32,611 nt of DNA from Pseudomonadota bacterium (GCA_021808815.1 JAKBAT010000005.1:1-32611), one strand, 5' to 3'; counted from the stretch's first letter, positions 10,223 to 21,717 are shown. Made by a program: numbers and translations. Notes: generated from the sequence alone by a model not told the origin.

Positions 10223-12085
10223 ATGAACGTGTTTTATGAAGAGGAGGGAAGCCTGAAAGCCGCCAGTGTCATGGCGGAGTCCGCCCAAAGCCTGCAAGTG
10301 GAAACTCCCCACGGCAAGCGCAGCAAAATCAGGTCCAGTGCCGTATTGTTCCGTTTTGAGCGTCCTGCGGCCGGCGAATTGATGCAGGCAGCCCAGAAGC
10401 TGGCGGACGGGTTGGACGTGGAGCTGCTGTGGTCGGCCTGCACCCCCGAGCAGGAAGTGGGATTCGAATCCCTCGCGGAGACGTACGTGGGCCATCGCCC
10501 CAGCCCTGAAGAGCTGGCGGCAGTGCTGCTGCGCCTGCAGGCGGCCCCCGTCTATTTTTATCGCAAGGGGCGCGGGCGTTTCCGTCCGGCTCCCGAGGCG
10601 AATGTCCAGGCCGCCCTGGCGGGCCTGGAAAAAAAACGGCAGCTGGAGGTCCGGAAACAGGAGGCCCTTGCCGCAATCCGCAGCGGGCAACTGCCCGAGT
10701 GGATCGTCGAAGGGCTGCCTGCCCTGCTCTACCATCCCGACAAGAATACCTGGGCCTACAAAACGCTGGAGGCCGCCAGCGCCGACCAGCACCAGACCAT
10801 TCCGCAGCTGCTGGTACGTTGTGGTGCATTGCGGGACAGCCGGGCCTGGCACGAAGGCCGGTTCCAGTTTGAATATTTTGGCCCTCTCCCCGCCGGCCTG
10901 CGCCATGACCTGAGGGAGGATTTTTCCACCCTGCCCCTCTCGCCCGTCCGAGCCTTCAGCATCGACGATGCTTTCACCACCGAAATCGACGACGCGTTCA
11001 GCGTGACCGAACGGGATGAAGCGCACTGGGAAGTGGGCATTCACATTGCCGCTCCCGGCCTCGGGTTCGCACCGGGGTCACCGCTGCAGGCAGTGGCCGA
11101 CGCCCGCTTGTCCACGGTCTACATGCCGGGCAGCAAAATTGCCATGCTCCCGGACCAGGTGATTGCGGCCCATACGCTGCAGGAAGGGCGGGCCAATCCG
11201 GTGCTGTCGCTGTTGCTGACGGTGCGGAAGCAAGACCTTGCCGTGGTGGCCCGGGATTCCCGCATGGAACGGGTGGTGGTGGCGCAAAACCTGCGCTTGC
11301 ATGTGCTGGAAACCTGTTTCGACCCGGAACAGGAGGCCGGGCCGCATGAATTTCATGCCCCCCTGCGCCTGCTCTGGCAACTGGCGCAACAGCTCGCCCG
11401 ACTGCGCGGAGTGGGGGAACGTCCGCCCCAACGCTTCAGGGATTTCACCTTTGTGGTGGAAAACGACCATGTGACCATTACGGAACGGGCGCGGGGAGCG
11501 CCACTGGACATGCTGGTGGCGGAACTCATGATCGAGGTCAATGCCTCCTGGGCCAGGATGCTGGCCGCGGCCGGAGTGCCCGCCCTGTACCGTACCCAGG
11601 TGAATGGCAAAACGCGTCTGTCGGTCGATCCCGCTCCGCACGAGGGGCTGGGAGTGGCGCAATATGTCTGGTCCAGCTCGCCGTTGCGGCGCTATGTGGA
11701 CCTGGTCAACCAGTGGCAGATGATCAGTCTGCTCACGGGGCAACCGGCCCCGTTCTCGGACCAGAAAGGTGAACTGACGGCACTGGCCCTGCGCTTCGAA
11801 ACGGCCTACGATGCCTATGCAGAGTTCCAGCGCAACATGGAGCGTTACTGGAGCCTGCGCTGGTTGCAACAGGAACGGCCCGGGACCTGCGATGCCGTGA
11901 TGTTGCGCGATGGCGTGGCCCGTTTTGACTGCTTGCCCCTGACTGCCAAGGTACAGGGGGCCGCGCAATTGTTGCCAGGCACCCGGATTCGGGTGCAACT
12001 GGATCGTCTCGACGAGTGGGACATGACCGTGGTCTGTCACTTGATAGAAATTCTGGAGCCGCTGGCGGGCGTTTCGGAACCATGA
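10223..12085 (+). CDS. RNB-domain exoribonuclease (RNase II/VacB family)
   Basis: RNB motif AFSIDDAFTTEIDDAFSVTE, YMPGSKIAMLPDQV, SPLRRYVDLVNQWQ. Confidence 0.9.
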   Translation: MNVFYEEEGSLKAASVMAESAQSLQVETPHGKRSKIRSSAVLFRFERPAAGELMQAAQKLADGLDVELLWSACTPEQEVGFESLAETYVGHRPSPEELAAVLLRLQAAPVYFYRKGRGRFRPAPEANVQAALAGLEKKRQLEVRKQEALAAIRSGQLPEWIVEGLPALLYHPDKNTWAYKTLEAASADQHQTIPQLLVRCGALRDSRAWHEGRFQFEYFGPLPAGLRHDLREDFSTLPLSPVRAFSIDDAFTTEIDDAFSVTERDEAHWEVGIHIAAPGLGFAPGSPLQAVADARLSTVYMPGSKIAMLPDQVIAAHTLQEGRANPVLSLLLTVRKQDLAVVARDSRMERVVVAQNLRLHVLETCFDPEQEAGPHEFHAPLRLLWQLAQQLARLRGVGERPPQRFRDFTFVVENDHVTITERARGAPLDMLVAELMIEVNASWARMLAAAGVPALYRTQVNGKTRLSVDPAPHEGLGVAQYVWSSSPLRRYVDLVNQWQMISLLTGQPAPFSDQKGELTALALRFETAYDAYAEFQRNMERYWSLRWLQQERPGTCDAVMLRDGVARFDCLPLTAKVQGAAQLLPGTRIRVQLDRLDEWDMTVVCHLIEILEPLAGVSEP

Positions 12086-12795
12086 CGCCTGCGCAGCGAC
12101 TGACCCTGGCGGTCGGGGCCTCCCTGATACTGCACGGGTGGGGGCTGTTCCTCCTTCCCGCGCAGCACCGTGTTTCCCACAGGACGGCTGAGGCTGACCC
12201 GCTGCTCCAGATCGAACTCACCCCCGACATCCCGGCACCGGCGTTGCCGCTGGCCCAGGCACCGGATCACCCCGCGCCGCACCACCGGCCGGTGGTCGGG
12301 CACAAAGCGTCGCCTCCGCCGATCGAGCCCCCGAAACATACGGTCCTGGCGGAGCCTGCCCCTGCCGTCCCCGCGGAGGTGCGGGCGCGCAGTCTGCAGA
12401 TGGCACGCAGCGAGTTCGCGGACCCATTTGAGGGGCAGCGGTTGCGCCGTATATCACCGCGGAGCCGGGATGTGGTGTTTGGGCCTTACGAGGAAGCCTA
12501 CCGGCAAAAAGTGGAAGCGGTGGGAACGGTCAATTACCCACCTCCCGTCAACGGTCGCCGCCTGTATGGTACCGTGCGGCTGACGGCCATCCTGCGCCAG
12601 GATGGCAGCCTGGTCCAGGTGGACCTCATGCAGTCTTCCGGAAGTCCGGATCTGGATGATGCGGCATGCCGCATCATCCGCATGGCAGCGCCCTTTCAGC
12701 CGTTCACGCCAGACATGCGCGTCCAGGCCGACCTTGTGAGCATCACCCGTTCCTTCAACTTTGTGCGTGCTGGTGAGGCCATCCACAGTCAGTGA
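12082..12795 (+). CDS. TonB-family C-terminal domain protein
   Basis: N-terminal TM, Pro-rich middle, C-terminal YGTVRLTAILRQDGSLVQVDLMQSSGSPDLDDAACRIIRMAAPFQPF; ATG overlaps the preceding stop (ATGA). Confidence 0.8.
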   Translation: MTPAQRLTLAVGASLILHGWGLFLLPAQHRVSHRTAEADPLLQIELTPDIPAPALPLAQAPDHPAPHHRPVVGHKASPPPIEPPKHTVLAEPAPAVPAEVRARSLQMARSEFADPFEGQRLRRISPRSRDVVFGPYEEAYRQKVEAVGTVNYPPPVNGRRLYGTVRLTAILRQDGSLVQVDLMQSSGSPDLDDAACRIIRMAAPFQPFTPDMRVQADLVSITRSFNFVRAGEAIHSQ

Positions 12796-14834
12796 GCGGT
12801 AGCATGGCCTTCAGTGCCGCTCATGCCGTGATGGCGCAGCAAGGCGTCGAGCTGGGGAGGACGGCCCCGGAATGCCACGAAGGATTCCATGGCGGGGCGG
12901 CTTCCCCCCCGTTCCAGGATTTCGCGACAAAACCGGTTCCCGGTGGAGCGGTCCAGGATGCCGTTTTCCTCGAACAGTCCGTAGGCATCGGCAGACAGCA
13001 CTTCTGCCCACTTGTAGCTGTAATAGCCTGCCGCGTAGCCCCCCGCAAAAATATGGGAAAAGCCGTTGGGAAAGCGGTGCCAGGCCGGGGGATGCACCAC
13101 GGCGACGGACTCCCGGATGCGTTCCAGCAGTTGCAACGGGCCGTCATCCTGGGCCAGGCCCACGTGGAGTTCCATGTCGAACAGGGCGAATTCGATCTGG
13201 CGCACGGTAAACATGCCGCTCTGAAAATGGCGTGCGGCCAGCATGCGGTCAAACAGCGCGCGCGGCAAGGGCGTGCCGTGTTCCACATGGCGGGTCATGC
13301 CGGACAGCACTTCCCATTCCCAGCAAAAGTTTTCCATGAACTGACTGGGGAGTTCCACGGCATCCCACTCCACGCCATTGATGCCGGAAATCGGCAAGTC
13401 TTCCATCCGGGTCAGCAAATGATGGAGTCCGTGCCCGAATTCGTGAAACAGGGTAATGACTTCATCGTGAGTGAAGGTGGCAGGTTTACCGCCGACTGGT
13501 CCGGAAAAGTTGCAGGTGAGGTAGGCCACAGGGGTTTGCACCGCGTTGCCCACCCGGCGACGCGTGATGGCATCGTCCATCCAGGCGCCACCGCGTTTTC
13601 CCGGACGCGCATAGAGGTCCAGGTAAAACTGGCCCACGAGGTCCCCCTGCGGGTTGAGCAAGTCGTAAAACCGGGTATCGGCATGCCAGGTGGGGGCGGG
13701 CGCAGGATGCACGGTCAGGCCGTACAGGCGGTTGATGACGGCAAACAGCCCTTCCAGAACCTGTTCTTCGGGAAAATACTGTTTCACCTCCAGGTCGGAA
13801 AACGCATAGCGCTTCTGGCGCAGCTTTTCCGATACGAAGGCCACGTCCCACGCGGCCACCTGGTCCATGCCGAGCTCCTGACGGGCGAATGCGGTCAGTT
13901 CTTCCCAGTCGCGCAGGGCATAGGGCCTGGCACGGGAGGCCAGGTCCTTCAGGAAGTGCAGCACGGCCTCGGGGGATTCCGCCATCTTGGCTTCGAGGGA
14001 AAGTTCCGCAAAATTGCAGAACCCCAGCACGGCAGCCTCTTCGGCGCGCAGTGCCAGCAGGTTCCGGATCAGGGGGGTATTGTCCCATTCTCCGGGCCCG
14101 AATTCCGATGCGCGGGTTGCGTAGGCACGGTACATGCGCTCGCGCAGTGGCCGAGCCTCGGCATATTGCATGACGGGCAGGTAGCAGGGGGCGTGCAGTG
14201 TCAGCTTCCAGCCGGACAGGCCGTCTTTCATCGCGGTTTCACGGGCGGCCTCCACCACGTCGTCCGGCAGTCCGGCCAGCTCGGCGGGGTCGCTCACCAG
14301 GTGCCCGAAAGCGTTGGTGGCATCCAGAATGTTTTGTTCGAAGCGTGCGCCTTGCGCTGCCATGGTTTCCTGGATTTCCAGAAAGCGTGACTTCTCCGCG
14401 GGGGGGAGTTCGGCACCGCCCAGCCGGAAATCGCGCAGGGCATTTTCCACAATGCGCTGCCGGGCAGGAGACAGCTGTTCGAACAGGGTGCTGTGGTGCA
14501 GGGCGGAATACCCGGCAAACAGGCCGTCGTGCTGGGCCAGTCCGGCCCAGTACTGGGTGATGTGGGGAAGGTGGGCGTTATAGGCATCCCGCAATGCCGG
14601 TGTATTGACGACCGCATTGAGATGGGACACCTGGCTCCAGGCGCGGGACAGGCGTTCGTTGGCATTTTCCAGGGGCAGCACGAAGGTTTCCCAGGTGGGG
14701 TTGCCGGCATGGGCCAGCACCTGTTCCAGGACCTGGTGATTTTCAGCCACGAGGGCTTCCACGGCAGGACCCACATGTTCGGGGAGAATGTCGGCAAAGC
14801 GGGGCAGGCCCGAAAAATCGAGTAAGGGATTCAT
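12789..14834 (-). CDS. prlC: Oligopeptidase A (M3 metallopeptidase)
   Basis: 681 aa; zinc motif TLFHEFGHGLHHLLTR, ...ISGINGVEWDAVELPSQFMENFCWE. Confidence 0.95.
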   Translation of the reverse strand: MNPLLDFSGLPRFADILPEHVGPAVEALVAENHQVLEQVLAHAGNPTWETFVLPLENANERLSRAWSQVSHLNAVVNTPALRDAYNAHLPHITQYWAGLAQHDGLFAGYSALHHSTLFEQLSPARQRIVENALRDFRLGGAELPPAEKSRFLEIQETMAAQGARFEQNILDATNAFGHLVSDPAELAGLPDDVVEAARETAMKDGLSGWKLTLHAPCYLPVMQYAEARPLRERMYRAYATRASEFGPGEWDNTPLIRNLLALRAEEAAVLGFCNFAELSLEAKMAESPEAVLHFLKDLASRARPYALRDWEELTAFARQELGMDQVAAWDVAFVSEKLRQKRYAFSDLEVKQYFPEEQVLEGLFAVINRLYGLTVHPAPAPTWHADTRFYDLLNPQGDLVGQFYLDLYARPGKRGGAWMDDAITRRRVGNAVQTPVAYLTCNFSGPVGGKPATFTHDEVITLFHEFGHGLHHLLTRMEDLPISGINGVEWDAVELPSQFMENFCWEWEVLSGMTRHVEHGTPLPRALFDRMLAARHFQSGMFTVRQIEFALFDMELHVGLAQDDGPLQLLERIRESVAVVHPPAWHRFPNGFSHIFAGGYAAGYYSYKWAEVLSADAYGLFEENGILDRSTGNRFCREILERGGSRPAMESFVAFRGRPPQLDALLRHHGMSGTEGHATAH

Positions 14835-14844
14835 GCAGGGGACC

Positions 14845-16128
14845 TCAGGCGCGGGCGTCTTCGTAGATCAGGAAACCGCCCACAATGGTATGGGAAACTT
14901 TGCCTTGCAGGGGCAGGTTGAGGAACGGCGTGTTCTTCCCTTGGCTTTTCAGGGACTGGGGAGTGACCACCCACTCCTGCGCGGGATTGAAAATGCACAC
15001 GTCGGCCGGGCTGCCCAGGGTAATCTGCCCGGCAGGAATGCCGAGGATCCGCGCGGGATCTGCCGTGATCCGGGAGAGCGCCTGGGGCAACGCAATGCCC
15101 GATTCCCGCGCCCATTGCAGGGCGAGCGGCAGCAGCAGCTCGAGTCCGGTGGCCCCGGGTTCCGCGGCTTCGAAGGGAACCTGCTTCGTTTCCGCATTCA
15201 CCGGGGAATGGTCGGAAACCAGGGCATCCACGATGCCCTCCGCCAGCCCCGCACGGAGCGCGTCGCGATCCCGCAGGCTGCGCAGGGGAGGAATGAGGTG
15301 GCAGTGGGGATTGAAAAATCCGATGTCGTGTTCGGTCAGGTGCAGCTGGTTGATGGAGATGTCGCAGGTCACCGGCAACCCCTCCTGCTTGGCGGCGCGC
15401 ACCAGCTCGAGGCCGGCAGCACTGGACAGCCGGCACAGGTGGACGTGGGCCTGGGTGTGTCGCACCAGGTGCAGTATGGTGGAGAGCGCAATTGTTTCCG
15501 CGCAGGCGGGGATGGGGGGCAGTCCCAGCCGGGTGGCCACTTCCCCATCGTGTGCCACGCCTCCCCGTGCCAGGTGGGGATCCAGGGGTTGCAGCCAGAC
15601 TGCGAATCCGAACGTGGCGGCATAATCCAGGGCGCGTGACAGAACCTGGGTGTCCATGAGCGGGGCATTGGCCTGGGAGAAGGCAACGCACCCCGCTTCG
15701 CGCAGTTCCCCCATTTCCGTCAGGCGGGTGCCCTGCAACTGCTGGGTCAAGGCGCCAAGGGGGTACACATTGGTCTGGTTGCGGCCTTTGGCACGGTGTT
15801 TCAGCATTTCCACCAGCCCCGGTTCGTCCAGGGGGGGATCCGTATCCGGTGGGCAGGAGAGGCTGGTAACTCCTCCGACGGTGGCGGCAAACATTTCGCT
15901 TTCCAGCTTGGCCAGGTACTCATAGCCGGGTTCACGCAAACGGGCGGCCAGATCCACCAGTCCCGGCATGACAATCTTGTGGCGTGCGTCGATGATCCGG
16001 TTGGGGGTAAACCCGGCAGGCTGGAGGCCCAGTCCGACGATTTTCCCGGCAGCAATGAAAACGTCCTGGACGGCATCGTCGCCGGTGGCGGGATTGATGA
16101 CCCGCCCATGGGAGATCTGGATTTTCAT
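14845..16128 (-). CDS. pyrC': Dihydroorotase-like protein, probably catalytically inactive PyrC'
   Basis: Dihydroorotase family ([18 protein letters not shown]...), but the HxH metal motif is AAR; directly downstream of pyrB. Confidence 0.9.
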   Translation of the reverse strand: MKIQISHGRVINPATGDDAVQDVFIAAGKIVGLGLQPAGFTPNRIIDARHKIVMPGLVDLAARLREPGYEYLAKLESEMFAATVGGVTSLSCPPDTDPPLDEPGLVEMLKHRAKGRNQTNVYPLGALTQQLQGTRLTEMGELREAGCVAFSQANAPLMDTQVLSRALDYAATFGFAVWLQPLDPHLARGGVAHDGEVATRLGLPPIPACAETIALSTILHLVRHTQAHVHLCRLSSAAGLELVRAAKQEGLPVTCDISINQLHLTEHDIGFFNPHCHLIPPLRSLRDRDALRAGLAEGIVDALVSDHSPVNAETKQVPFEAAEPGATGLELLLPLALQWARESGIALPQALSRITADPARILGIPAGQITLGSPADVCIFNPAQEWVVTPQSLKSQGKNTPFLNLPLQGKVSHTIVGGFLIYEDARA

Positions 16129-17093
16129 GAGGTTGCGCTGCTCCGCTCACCGGCCAGGATGGCCATGACCGCCATGCGCACGGCAATGCCGAAGGTCACC
16201 TGTTTCAGAATGACGGATTGCATGCCATCGGCCACTTCGGAATCGATTTCCACCCCCCGGTTCATGGGGCCGGGGTGCATGACGATGGCATCCGGTTTGG
16301 CGCGGGCCAGCTTGGCCGGCGTCAGTCCATAATACTTGAAATACTCGTCGCGGCTGGGCAGCAGGGCGCCATTCATGCGTTCGTTCTGCAGGCGCAGCAT
16401 GATGACCACATCCACGTCCCGCAGGCCCTGGGCCATGTCGTGAAAAACCTGGACTCCCAGCTGTTCCACATCCCGCGGGATCAGGGTCTTGGGGCCGATG
16501 ACCCGGACTTCCGGCACGTGCAGGGTGGTCAGGGCATGAATCTGGGAGCGGGCGACACGGGAATGCTGGACATCGCCCACGATGGCCACCTTGAGCGATT
16601 CGAAGCTCTTCTTGAAGTGCCGGATGGTATACATGTCCAGCAAGGCCTGCGTGGGGTGGGCATGGCGGCCGTCGCCGGCGTTGATCACGTGGATGCCAGG
16701 CGCCACGTGATTGGCAATCAGGTGGGCGGCACCACTTTCGGCATGTCGTACGACGAACATGTCGGCCTGCATGGCCGACAGGTTGTCCACCGTATCGAGC
16801 AGGGTTTCCCCCTTGCTCTGGCTGGAAGCGTTGACGTTGAGGTTGATGACGTCGGCGGAGAGGCGTTTGGCCGCAATTTCAAAGGTCGTGCGCGTCCGCG
16901 TGGACGACTCGAAAAACAGGTTGAAGACAGACTTTCCCTGCAACAGCGGGACTTTTTTGATCTCCTGCTGCGCCACGTGCTCGAAACTGGCAGCGGTGTC
17001 CAGGATGTGGAGCAGCACCCCACGGGGCAAGCCTTCGATGGTCAGCAGGTGCTGCAGTTGTCCTTCGGCGGTGAGTTGCGGGTTGCCTTTCAT
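16125..17093 (-). CDS. pyrB: Aspartate carbamoyltransferase catalytic subunit
   Basis: [50 protein letters not shown]; start [11 protein letters not shown] at 17093 rather than the longer ORF start. Confidence 0.96.
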   Translation of the reverse strand: MKGNPQLTAEGQLQHLLTIEGLPRGVLLHILDTAASFEHVAQQEIKKVPLLQGKSVFNLFFESSTRTRTTFEIAAKRLSADVINLNVNASSQSKGETLLDTVDNLSAMQADMFVVRHAESGAAHLIANHVAPGIHVINAGDGRHAHPTQALLDMYTIRHFKKSFESLKVAIVGDVQHSRVARSQIHALTTLHVPEVRVIGPKTLIPRDVEQLGVQVFHDMAQGLRDVDVVIMLRLQNERMNGALLPSRDEYFKYYGLTPAKLARAKPDAIVMHPGPMNRGVEIDSEVADGMQSVILKQVTFGIAVRMAVMAILAGERSSATS

Positions 17094-17518
17094 GGGTGCC
17101 CCGCCGACAGATAACTTTTCAGGATCAATGCGGCGGCCTCGGCATGTTCCGCTTCGGCCCGTTGCTGGCGGGAGTAACCCCTTTCGCGCAGCAGGGCATC
17201 GGCCTCCAGGGAGGTGAAACGTTCGTCCACCAGGGTGGTGGGCAGGCCGTAGCGGGTGGTCAATTCGGCAGCGAAGTTCCGGCACTGGCGGGTCGAGACC
17301 TGTTCCGAGCCGGAAGCATCCAGGGGGAGCCCCACCACCAGCCGGACGGGGGCCCATTCCTTCAGCAACCGTTCCACCGCCTGCCAGCGGGCAGCCCGCG
17401 TGGTGCAGCGGATCGTTTCCAGGGGGCGGCATATCCCGTTCCCGGCAACGCCCACGGCCACCCCGGTGTATTTGAGTCCGAAATCGAAGGCCAGCACGGC
17501 GCCTGGTGTCTCAGGCAT
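17090..17518 (-). CDS. ruvX: Putative pre-16S rRNA nuclease (Holliday junction resolvase-like, YqgF)
   Basis: [43 protein letters not shown]; upstream in-frame GTG at 17530 is an alternative start. Confidence 0.93.
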   Translation of the reverse strand: MPETPGAVLAFDFGLKYTGVAVGVAGNGICRPLETIRCTTRAARWQAVERLLKEWAPVRLVVGLPLDASGSEQVSTRQCRNFAAELTTRYGLPTTLVDERFTSLEADALLRERGYSRQQRAEAEHAEAAALILKSYLSAGHP

Positions 17519-18071
17519 GACCTGCTTCACCGGAAAGATAGGCCGGGTCCACTCCCAGGATGCTGAGCGCGGCAGACAGCCGGGATTCGGCAGGCAGCGC
17601 GAAGACCACTTCCATACGGGCTTCCACCGTCAGCCAGCTGTTCAGCTTGATTTCATGTTCCAGCTGCCCCGCCTCCCACCCGGCATAGCCCAGTGAAATC
17701 AGGGTGGAGAGCGGTCGCTGGCCGCGCCCCATTTCTTCCAGGATATCCCGGGAGGTGGTGAGTCCCACTTCCTCGCTGACGCGCAATGTGGAACGCCAGT
17801 GACCCAACGGGGAGTGCAGGACGAAGCCACGGTCGGTTTGTACCGGCCCCCCGAAGTAGACGGGTTGTTCTGACAGGGCGTCTTCGCTCAAGGGGATGTC
17901 GATCTGGTTGAACAGGGTCCCCAGGGTCATGTTCATGGGGCGGTTGACGACCAGACCCATGGCGCCGTGATCGTCATGGCGGCAAATGTAGGTCAGGGTT
18001 CCGGAAAAATTGGAGTCCTGCAGCGCCGGCATGGCGATCAGGAAATGGTTCGTGAGATTGACGGTCCCCAT
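17511..18071 (-). CDS. algH: YqgE/AlgH family protein
   Basis: [46 protein letters not shown]...; overlaps ruvX start. Confidence 0.93.
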   Translation of the reverse strand: MGTVNLTNHFLIAMPALQDSNFSGTLTYICRHDDHGAMGLVVNRPMNMTLGTLFNQIDIPLSEDALSEQPVYFGGPVQTDRGFVLHSPLGHWRSTLRVSEEVGLTTSRDILEEMGRGQRPLSTLISLGYAGWEAGQLEHEIKLNSWLTVEARMEVVFALPAESRLSAALSILGVDPAYLSGEAGHA

Positions 18072-18128
18072 GGAGACAATTATCGCATATTCCGGATTCC
18101 GGGCCATGGAATGACATACCATGTGCGC

Positions 18129-19565
18129 ATGCAAGCAACGGATGCGGCACTTTTCTGGTTTCGTCGTGATTTGCGCGACGAGGATAATGCAGGCTTGTCC
18201 CGTGCGCTTTCTGCCCATTCCAGGGTGTTTTGCGTGTTCGTGTTCGATACGGCGATTCTGGAGGGTTTGGCCGAGCGGGCCGACCGGCGCGTGGAATTCA
18301 TCTGGCACAGCGTCGGGATGCTCAGGGCCTCGCTGGAGGCGCGTGGAGGCGGGCTGATCGTCCTGCACGGTCCGGCGCGCCAATGCATTCCGGAATTGGC
18401 CCATGCGCTGGGCGTGGTGGCGGTATATGCCAACGGGGACTACGAGCCGGCGGCACTGGCGCGTGACCAGGCCGTGGCCGATGCCCTGTCGGCCCGGGGA
18501 ATGACGTTTCATGCGGGTAAGGACCAGGTGATTTTCGAGAAACGGGAACTCCTGACCGGGGCTGGCCGACCTTATACCGTGTTTACGCCGTACCGCAATG
18601 CCTGGCGGCAGGCGCTGGTGCCCGAAATGACGGCGCCCTGGCCCATGCATTTTGCAGCACTGGCGCCAGCACCTCCTGGAATGGAACGGCCCCTGCCGAC
18701 GCTGGAAAGCCTGGGGTTCACGCCCACCAACCTGCTGTCACTGGGCATCTGTCCCGGAATGGCGGGCGCACAGCAACTGCTGGAAGACTTCCTGCCCCGC
18801 CTGTCCCAGTATGCACTGGCCCGGGATTACCCGGGACGACGGGGGGTATCGTACCTGTCCGTACATCTGCGCTTTGGCACGGTGTCCATTCGGCACCTGG
18901 TCCGGCTCGCCTTGAGCCAACCGGACGACGGGGGGCAGGTCTGGCTCAATGAACTGGTCTGGCGGGACTTTTATTTTGCGATTCTGGCCAATTTCCCCTA
19001 CGTGGCCACCCAGGCTTTCCGGCGGGAATACAGCCGGCTGGCATTTGACAACTCCCCAACCCACTTCAGGGCCTGGCAACAGGGACTGACGGGATATCCC
19101 ATCGTGGATGCCGGCATGCGCCAGCTCAACCAGACCGGGTACATGCATAATCGGTTGCGCATGTTGACAGCGTCGTTTCTGGTCAAGGATCTGGGCGTGG
19201 ACTGGCGCTGGGGAGAACGCTATTTTGCCGACCGGCTCAACGATTTCGACCTGGCGGCCAACAACGGCGGCTGGCAATGGTGTGCCTCCACCGGATGTGA
19301 TGCGCAGCCCTGGTTCAGGATGTTCAACCCGGTCACGCAGGGACGGCGCGTTGATCCCGACGGGCAATTCGTGCGCCGCTACGTGCCGGAACTGGCCCAT
19401 GTCCCGACGGCAGCGTTGCATGCGCCCTGGGAGTTGTCGCACCAGGCGCAGGCGGCGGCGGGATGCGTGATTGGGCGTGACTATCCGGCGCCACTGGTGG
19501 ATCATGCGCAGGCGCGTTCCAAAACGCTCAGGCGTTATCAACGGGAGGACAGGCAACCCTCATGA
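18129..19565 (+). CDS. phrB: Deoxyribodipyrimidine photolyase (cryptochrome/photolyase family)
   Basis: [87 protein letters not shown]. Confidence 0.96.
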   Translation: MQATDAALFWFRRDLRDEDNAGLSRALSAHSRVFCVFVFDTAILEGLAERADRRVEFIWHSVGMLRASLEARGGGLIVLHGPARQCIPELAHALGVVAVYANGDYEPAALARDQAVADALSARGMTFHAGKDQVIFEKRELLTGAGRPYTVFTPYRNAWRQALVPEMTAPWPMHFAALAPAPPGMERPLPTLESLGFTPTNLLSLGICPGMAGAQQLLEDFLPRLSQYALARDYPGRRGVSYLSVHLRFGTVSIRHLVRLALSQPDDGGQVWLNELVWRDFYFAILANFPYVATQAFRREYSRLAFDNSPTHFRAWQQGLTGYPIVDAGMRQLNQTGYMHNRLRMLTASFLVKDLGVDWRWGERYFADRLNDFDLAANNGGWQWCASTGCDAQPWFRMFNPVTQGRRVDPDGQFVRRYVPELAHVPTAALHAPWELSHQAQAAAGCVIGRDYPAPLVDHAQARSKTLRRYQREDRQPS

Positions 19566-20347
19566 AAGTGGCGACCTGGAATGTGAATTCCATCCACGTC
19601 CGACTGGAACAGGTCCTGGACTGGCTGCACCAGCACCAGCCGGATGTGTTGTGCCTGCAGGAACTCAAATGTGAGACCGGGCGTTTCCCCCTTGCCGCCG
19701 TGGCGTCGGCAGGGTACCAGGCCCTGGTGGCTGGGCAGAAAACCTACAACGGGGTTGCCCTGCTGTCCCGTACCGTTGCGGGCGATCCGCTGGCGGGAAT
19801 GCCGGGGTTCGAGGACGTGCAACAGCGGGTGGTGGCGGGCACCTGCGCCGGGGTTCGCGTGGTGTCGGTCTACTGTCCCAATGGCGAATCGCTCACGTCG
19901 GACAAGTATGCCTACAAGCTGCGCTGGTTTTCTGCATTGCGCAATTACCTGGAAGAAACGTTGCAGCGTTACCCGAAAGTGCTGGTGGCCGGCGATTTCA
20001 ACGTGGCGCCGGAGGACCGGGATGTCTACGATCCAACGGCCTGGAAAGGGGAGGTCCTCTGCAGCGATGCCGAACGCGCGGCTTTTGGCACACTCCTCTC
20101 CACCGGGCTGCACGATGCCTTCCGCCTGTTCGACCAGCCCCCGGCCAGTTACAGCTGGTGGCATTACCGCGTGAACGCTTTCAAGCGGGGGATGGGGTTG
20201 CGGATAGACCATGTTCTCGTGAGCACGGCGCTGCGGGAGCACTGCACCTCCTGCGGCATCGACAAGACCATGCGGGCCCGGGAAAGGCCTTCTGATCACG
20301 CTCCGGTATGGGTGGAGTTTTCCGGAGGATCCAGTCCCAGCTCCTGA
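19562..20347 (+). CDS. xthA: Exodeoxyribonuclease III
   Basis: [68 protein letters not shown] overlap with phrB. Confidence 0.95.
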   Translation: MKVATWNVNSIHVRLEQVLDWLHQHQPDVLCLQELKCETGRFPLAAVASAGYQALVAGQKTYNGVALLSRTVAGDPLAGMPGFEDVQQRVVAGTCAGVRVVSVYCPNGESLTSDKYAYKLRWFSALRNYLEETLQRYPKVLVAGDFNVAPEDRDVYDPTAWKGEVLCSDAERAAFGTLLSTGLHDAFRLFDQPPASYSWWHYRVNAFKRGMGLRIDHVLVSTALREHCTSCGIDKTMRARERPSDHAPVWVEFSGGSSPSS

Positions 20348-21717
20348 ATCTTGCGGGTCAGGGTGTTGCGCCCCCATCCCAGGAGATGTGCGGCCTCGAT
20401 CCGCCGCCCTCCCGTAAAGGCAAGGGCCTGGGTAATCAGGGCCCGCTCGAAGTCCTGGATCAGGCGGTCCAGGATGCTGCGCTCCCCACGTTGCAATGCC
20501 TGGGTCACTTCCATCTCCAACGCACTTTTCCAGTGCATTGGAGGGCTGGTTTCCACAGTACCCTTCAGTTCAGGGGGCAAGTCGCTGACTTCCACGTTGA
20601 CGCCCGGCGCCATGACCGTCAGCCAGTGACAGACATTCTCCAGTTGCCGGACATTGCCGCGCCATTCCAGCCCCTCCAGGTATCGCACCGCTGCATCGGA
20701 CAGGCGTTTCGGTTCCACCTGCAACTGCTTGGCACTGGTCTGGAGAAAATGTCGCGCCAGCAAGGCAATGTCCTGTCGTCGTTCGTGCAGGGAAGGCAAG
20801 CGGATCCGGATCACATTGAGGCGGTGAAACAGGTCTTCACGGAATAATCCCGCACGCACCCGTGCTTCCAGGTCCTGGTGGGTGGCGGCGATGATGCGTA
20901 CCTTCGAGGCGACGGGAGAATGCCCGCCGACGCGGTAAAACTGGCCGTCGGAGAGAACGCGCAACAGGCGTGTTTGCAGGTCGGCAGGCATGTCGCCGAT
21001 CTCGTCCAGAAACAGGGTGCCCTCTTCTGCCTGTTCAAACCGGCCGCGGCGCAGGGTGTTGGCGCCCGTGAAAGCGCCCCGTTCATGGCCAAACAATTCG
21101 GATTCGAGCAGTTCCTTGGGGATGGCGGCCGTATTGATGGCAATGAAGGGCTTTGCCGCGCGATGGCTGTGCCGGTGCAGGGCGCGCGCCACCAGCTCCT
21201 TCCCCGTACCGGATTCCCCATTGATCAGAACCGTGGCATTGGACTGTGACAGCCGTCCGATGGCGCGAAACACTTCCTGCATGGCAGGCGCCTGCCCCAG
21301 GATTTCGGGAGTGTCGTGATGGTCATCCTGGGCCTCTTCCGACCGCAGGCATTCTTCCATGGCCCGTCGTACCAGCTCGATGGCATGATCCACGTCGAAG
21401 GGCTTCGGCAGGTACTCATAGGCGCCACCCTGGAAGGCGGAGACGGCACTTTCCAGATCCGAGTAGGCGGTCATGATGATGACGGGCAGGTCGGGGTAAC
21501 GTGCTTTCAGGCGATCCAGCAGGTCGAATCCGGACCCGCCGGGCATCCGGATGTCGCTCACCACGACCTGGGGCTGTTCGCTCTCCAGAAGTGCCAGCGC
21601 TTCCTGCGCCGAGGAAAAAGACTTGAACAGGATGTTTTCCCGGGCCAGCGCTTTTTCGAATACCCAGCGAATGGAACGGTCATCATCAACAATCCAGACA
21701 GGTTTCATTGCATGCAA
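20296..21717 (-). CDS. ntrC: Nitrogen regulation response regulator NtrC (sigma54 activator)
   Basis: Receiver WIVDDDRSIRWVFEKAL; AAA+ GESGTGKELVARALH, GAFTGA (sigma54 contact), C-terminal Fis HTH AAHLLGWGRNTLTRKIQELG. Confidence 0.97.
   Translation of the reverse strand: MHAMKPVWIVDDDRSIRWVFEKALARENILFKSFSSAQEALALLESEQPQVVVSDIRMPGGSGFDLLDRLKARYPDLPVIIMTAYSDLESAVSAFQGGAYEYLPKPFDVDHAIELVRRAMEECLRSEEAQDDHHDTPEILGQAPAMQEVFRAIGRLSQSNATVLINGESGTGKELVARALHRHSHRAAKPFIAINTAAIPKELLESELFGHERGAFTGANTLRRGRFEQAEEGTLFLDEIGDMPADLQTRLLRVLSDGQFYRVGGHSPVASKVRIIAATHQDLEARVRAGLFREDLFHRLNVIRIRLPSLHERRQDIALLARHFLQTSAKQLQVEPKRLSDAAVRYLEGLEWRGNVRQLENVCHWLTVMAPGVNVEVSDLPPELKGTVETSPPMHWKSALEMEVTQALQRGERSILDRLIQDFERALITQALAFTGGRRIEAAHLLGWGRNTLTRKIQELGLDPPENSTHTGA

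Noticed and set aside
12792-14390. 532-aa plus-strand ORF antisense to prlC
   Set aside because: prlC on the opposite strand has the complete M3 zinc motif; this frame is compositional shadow.
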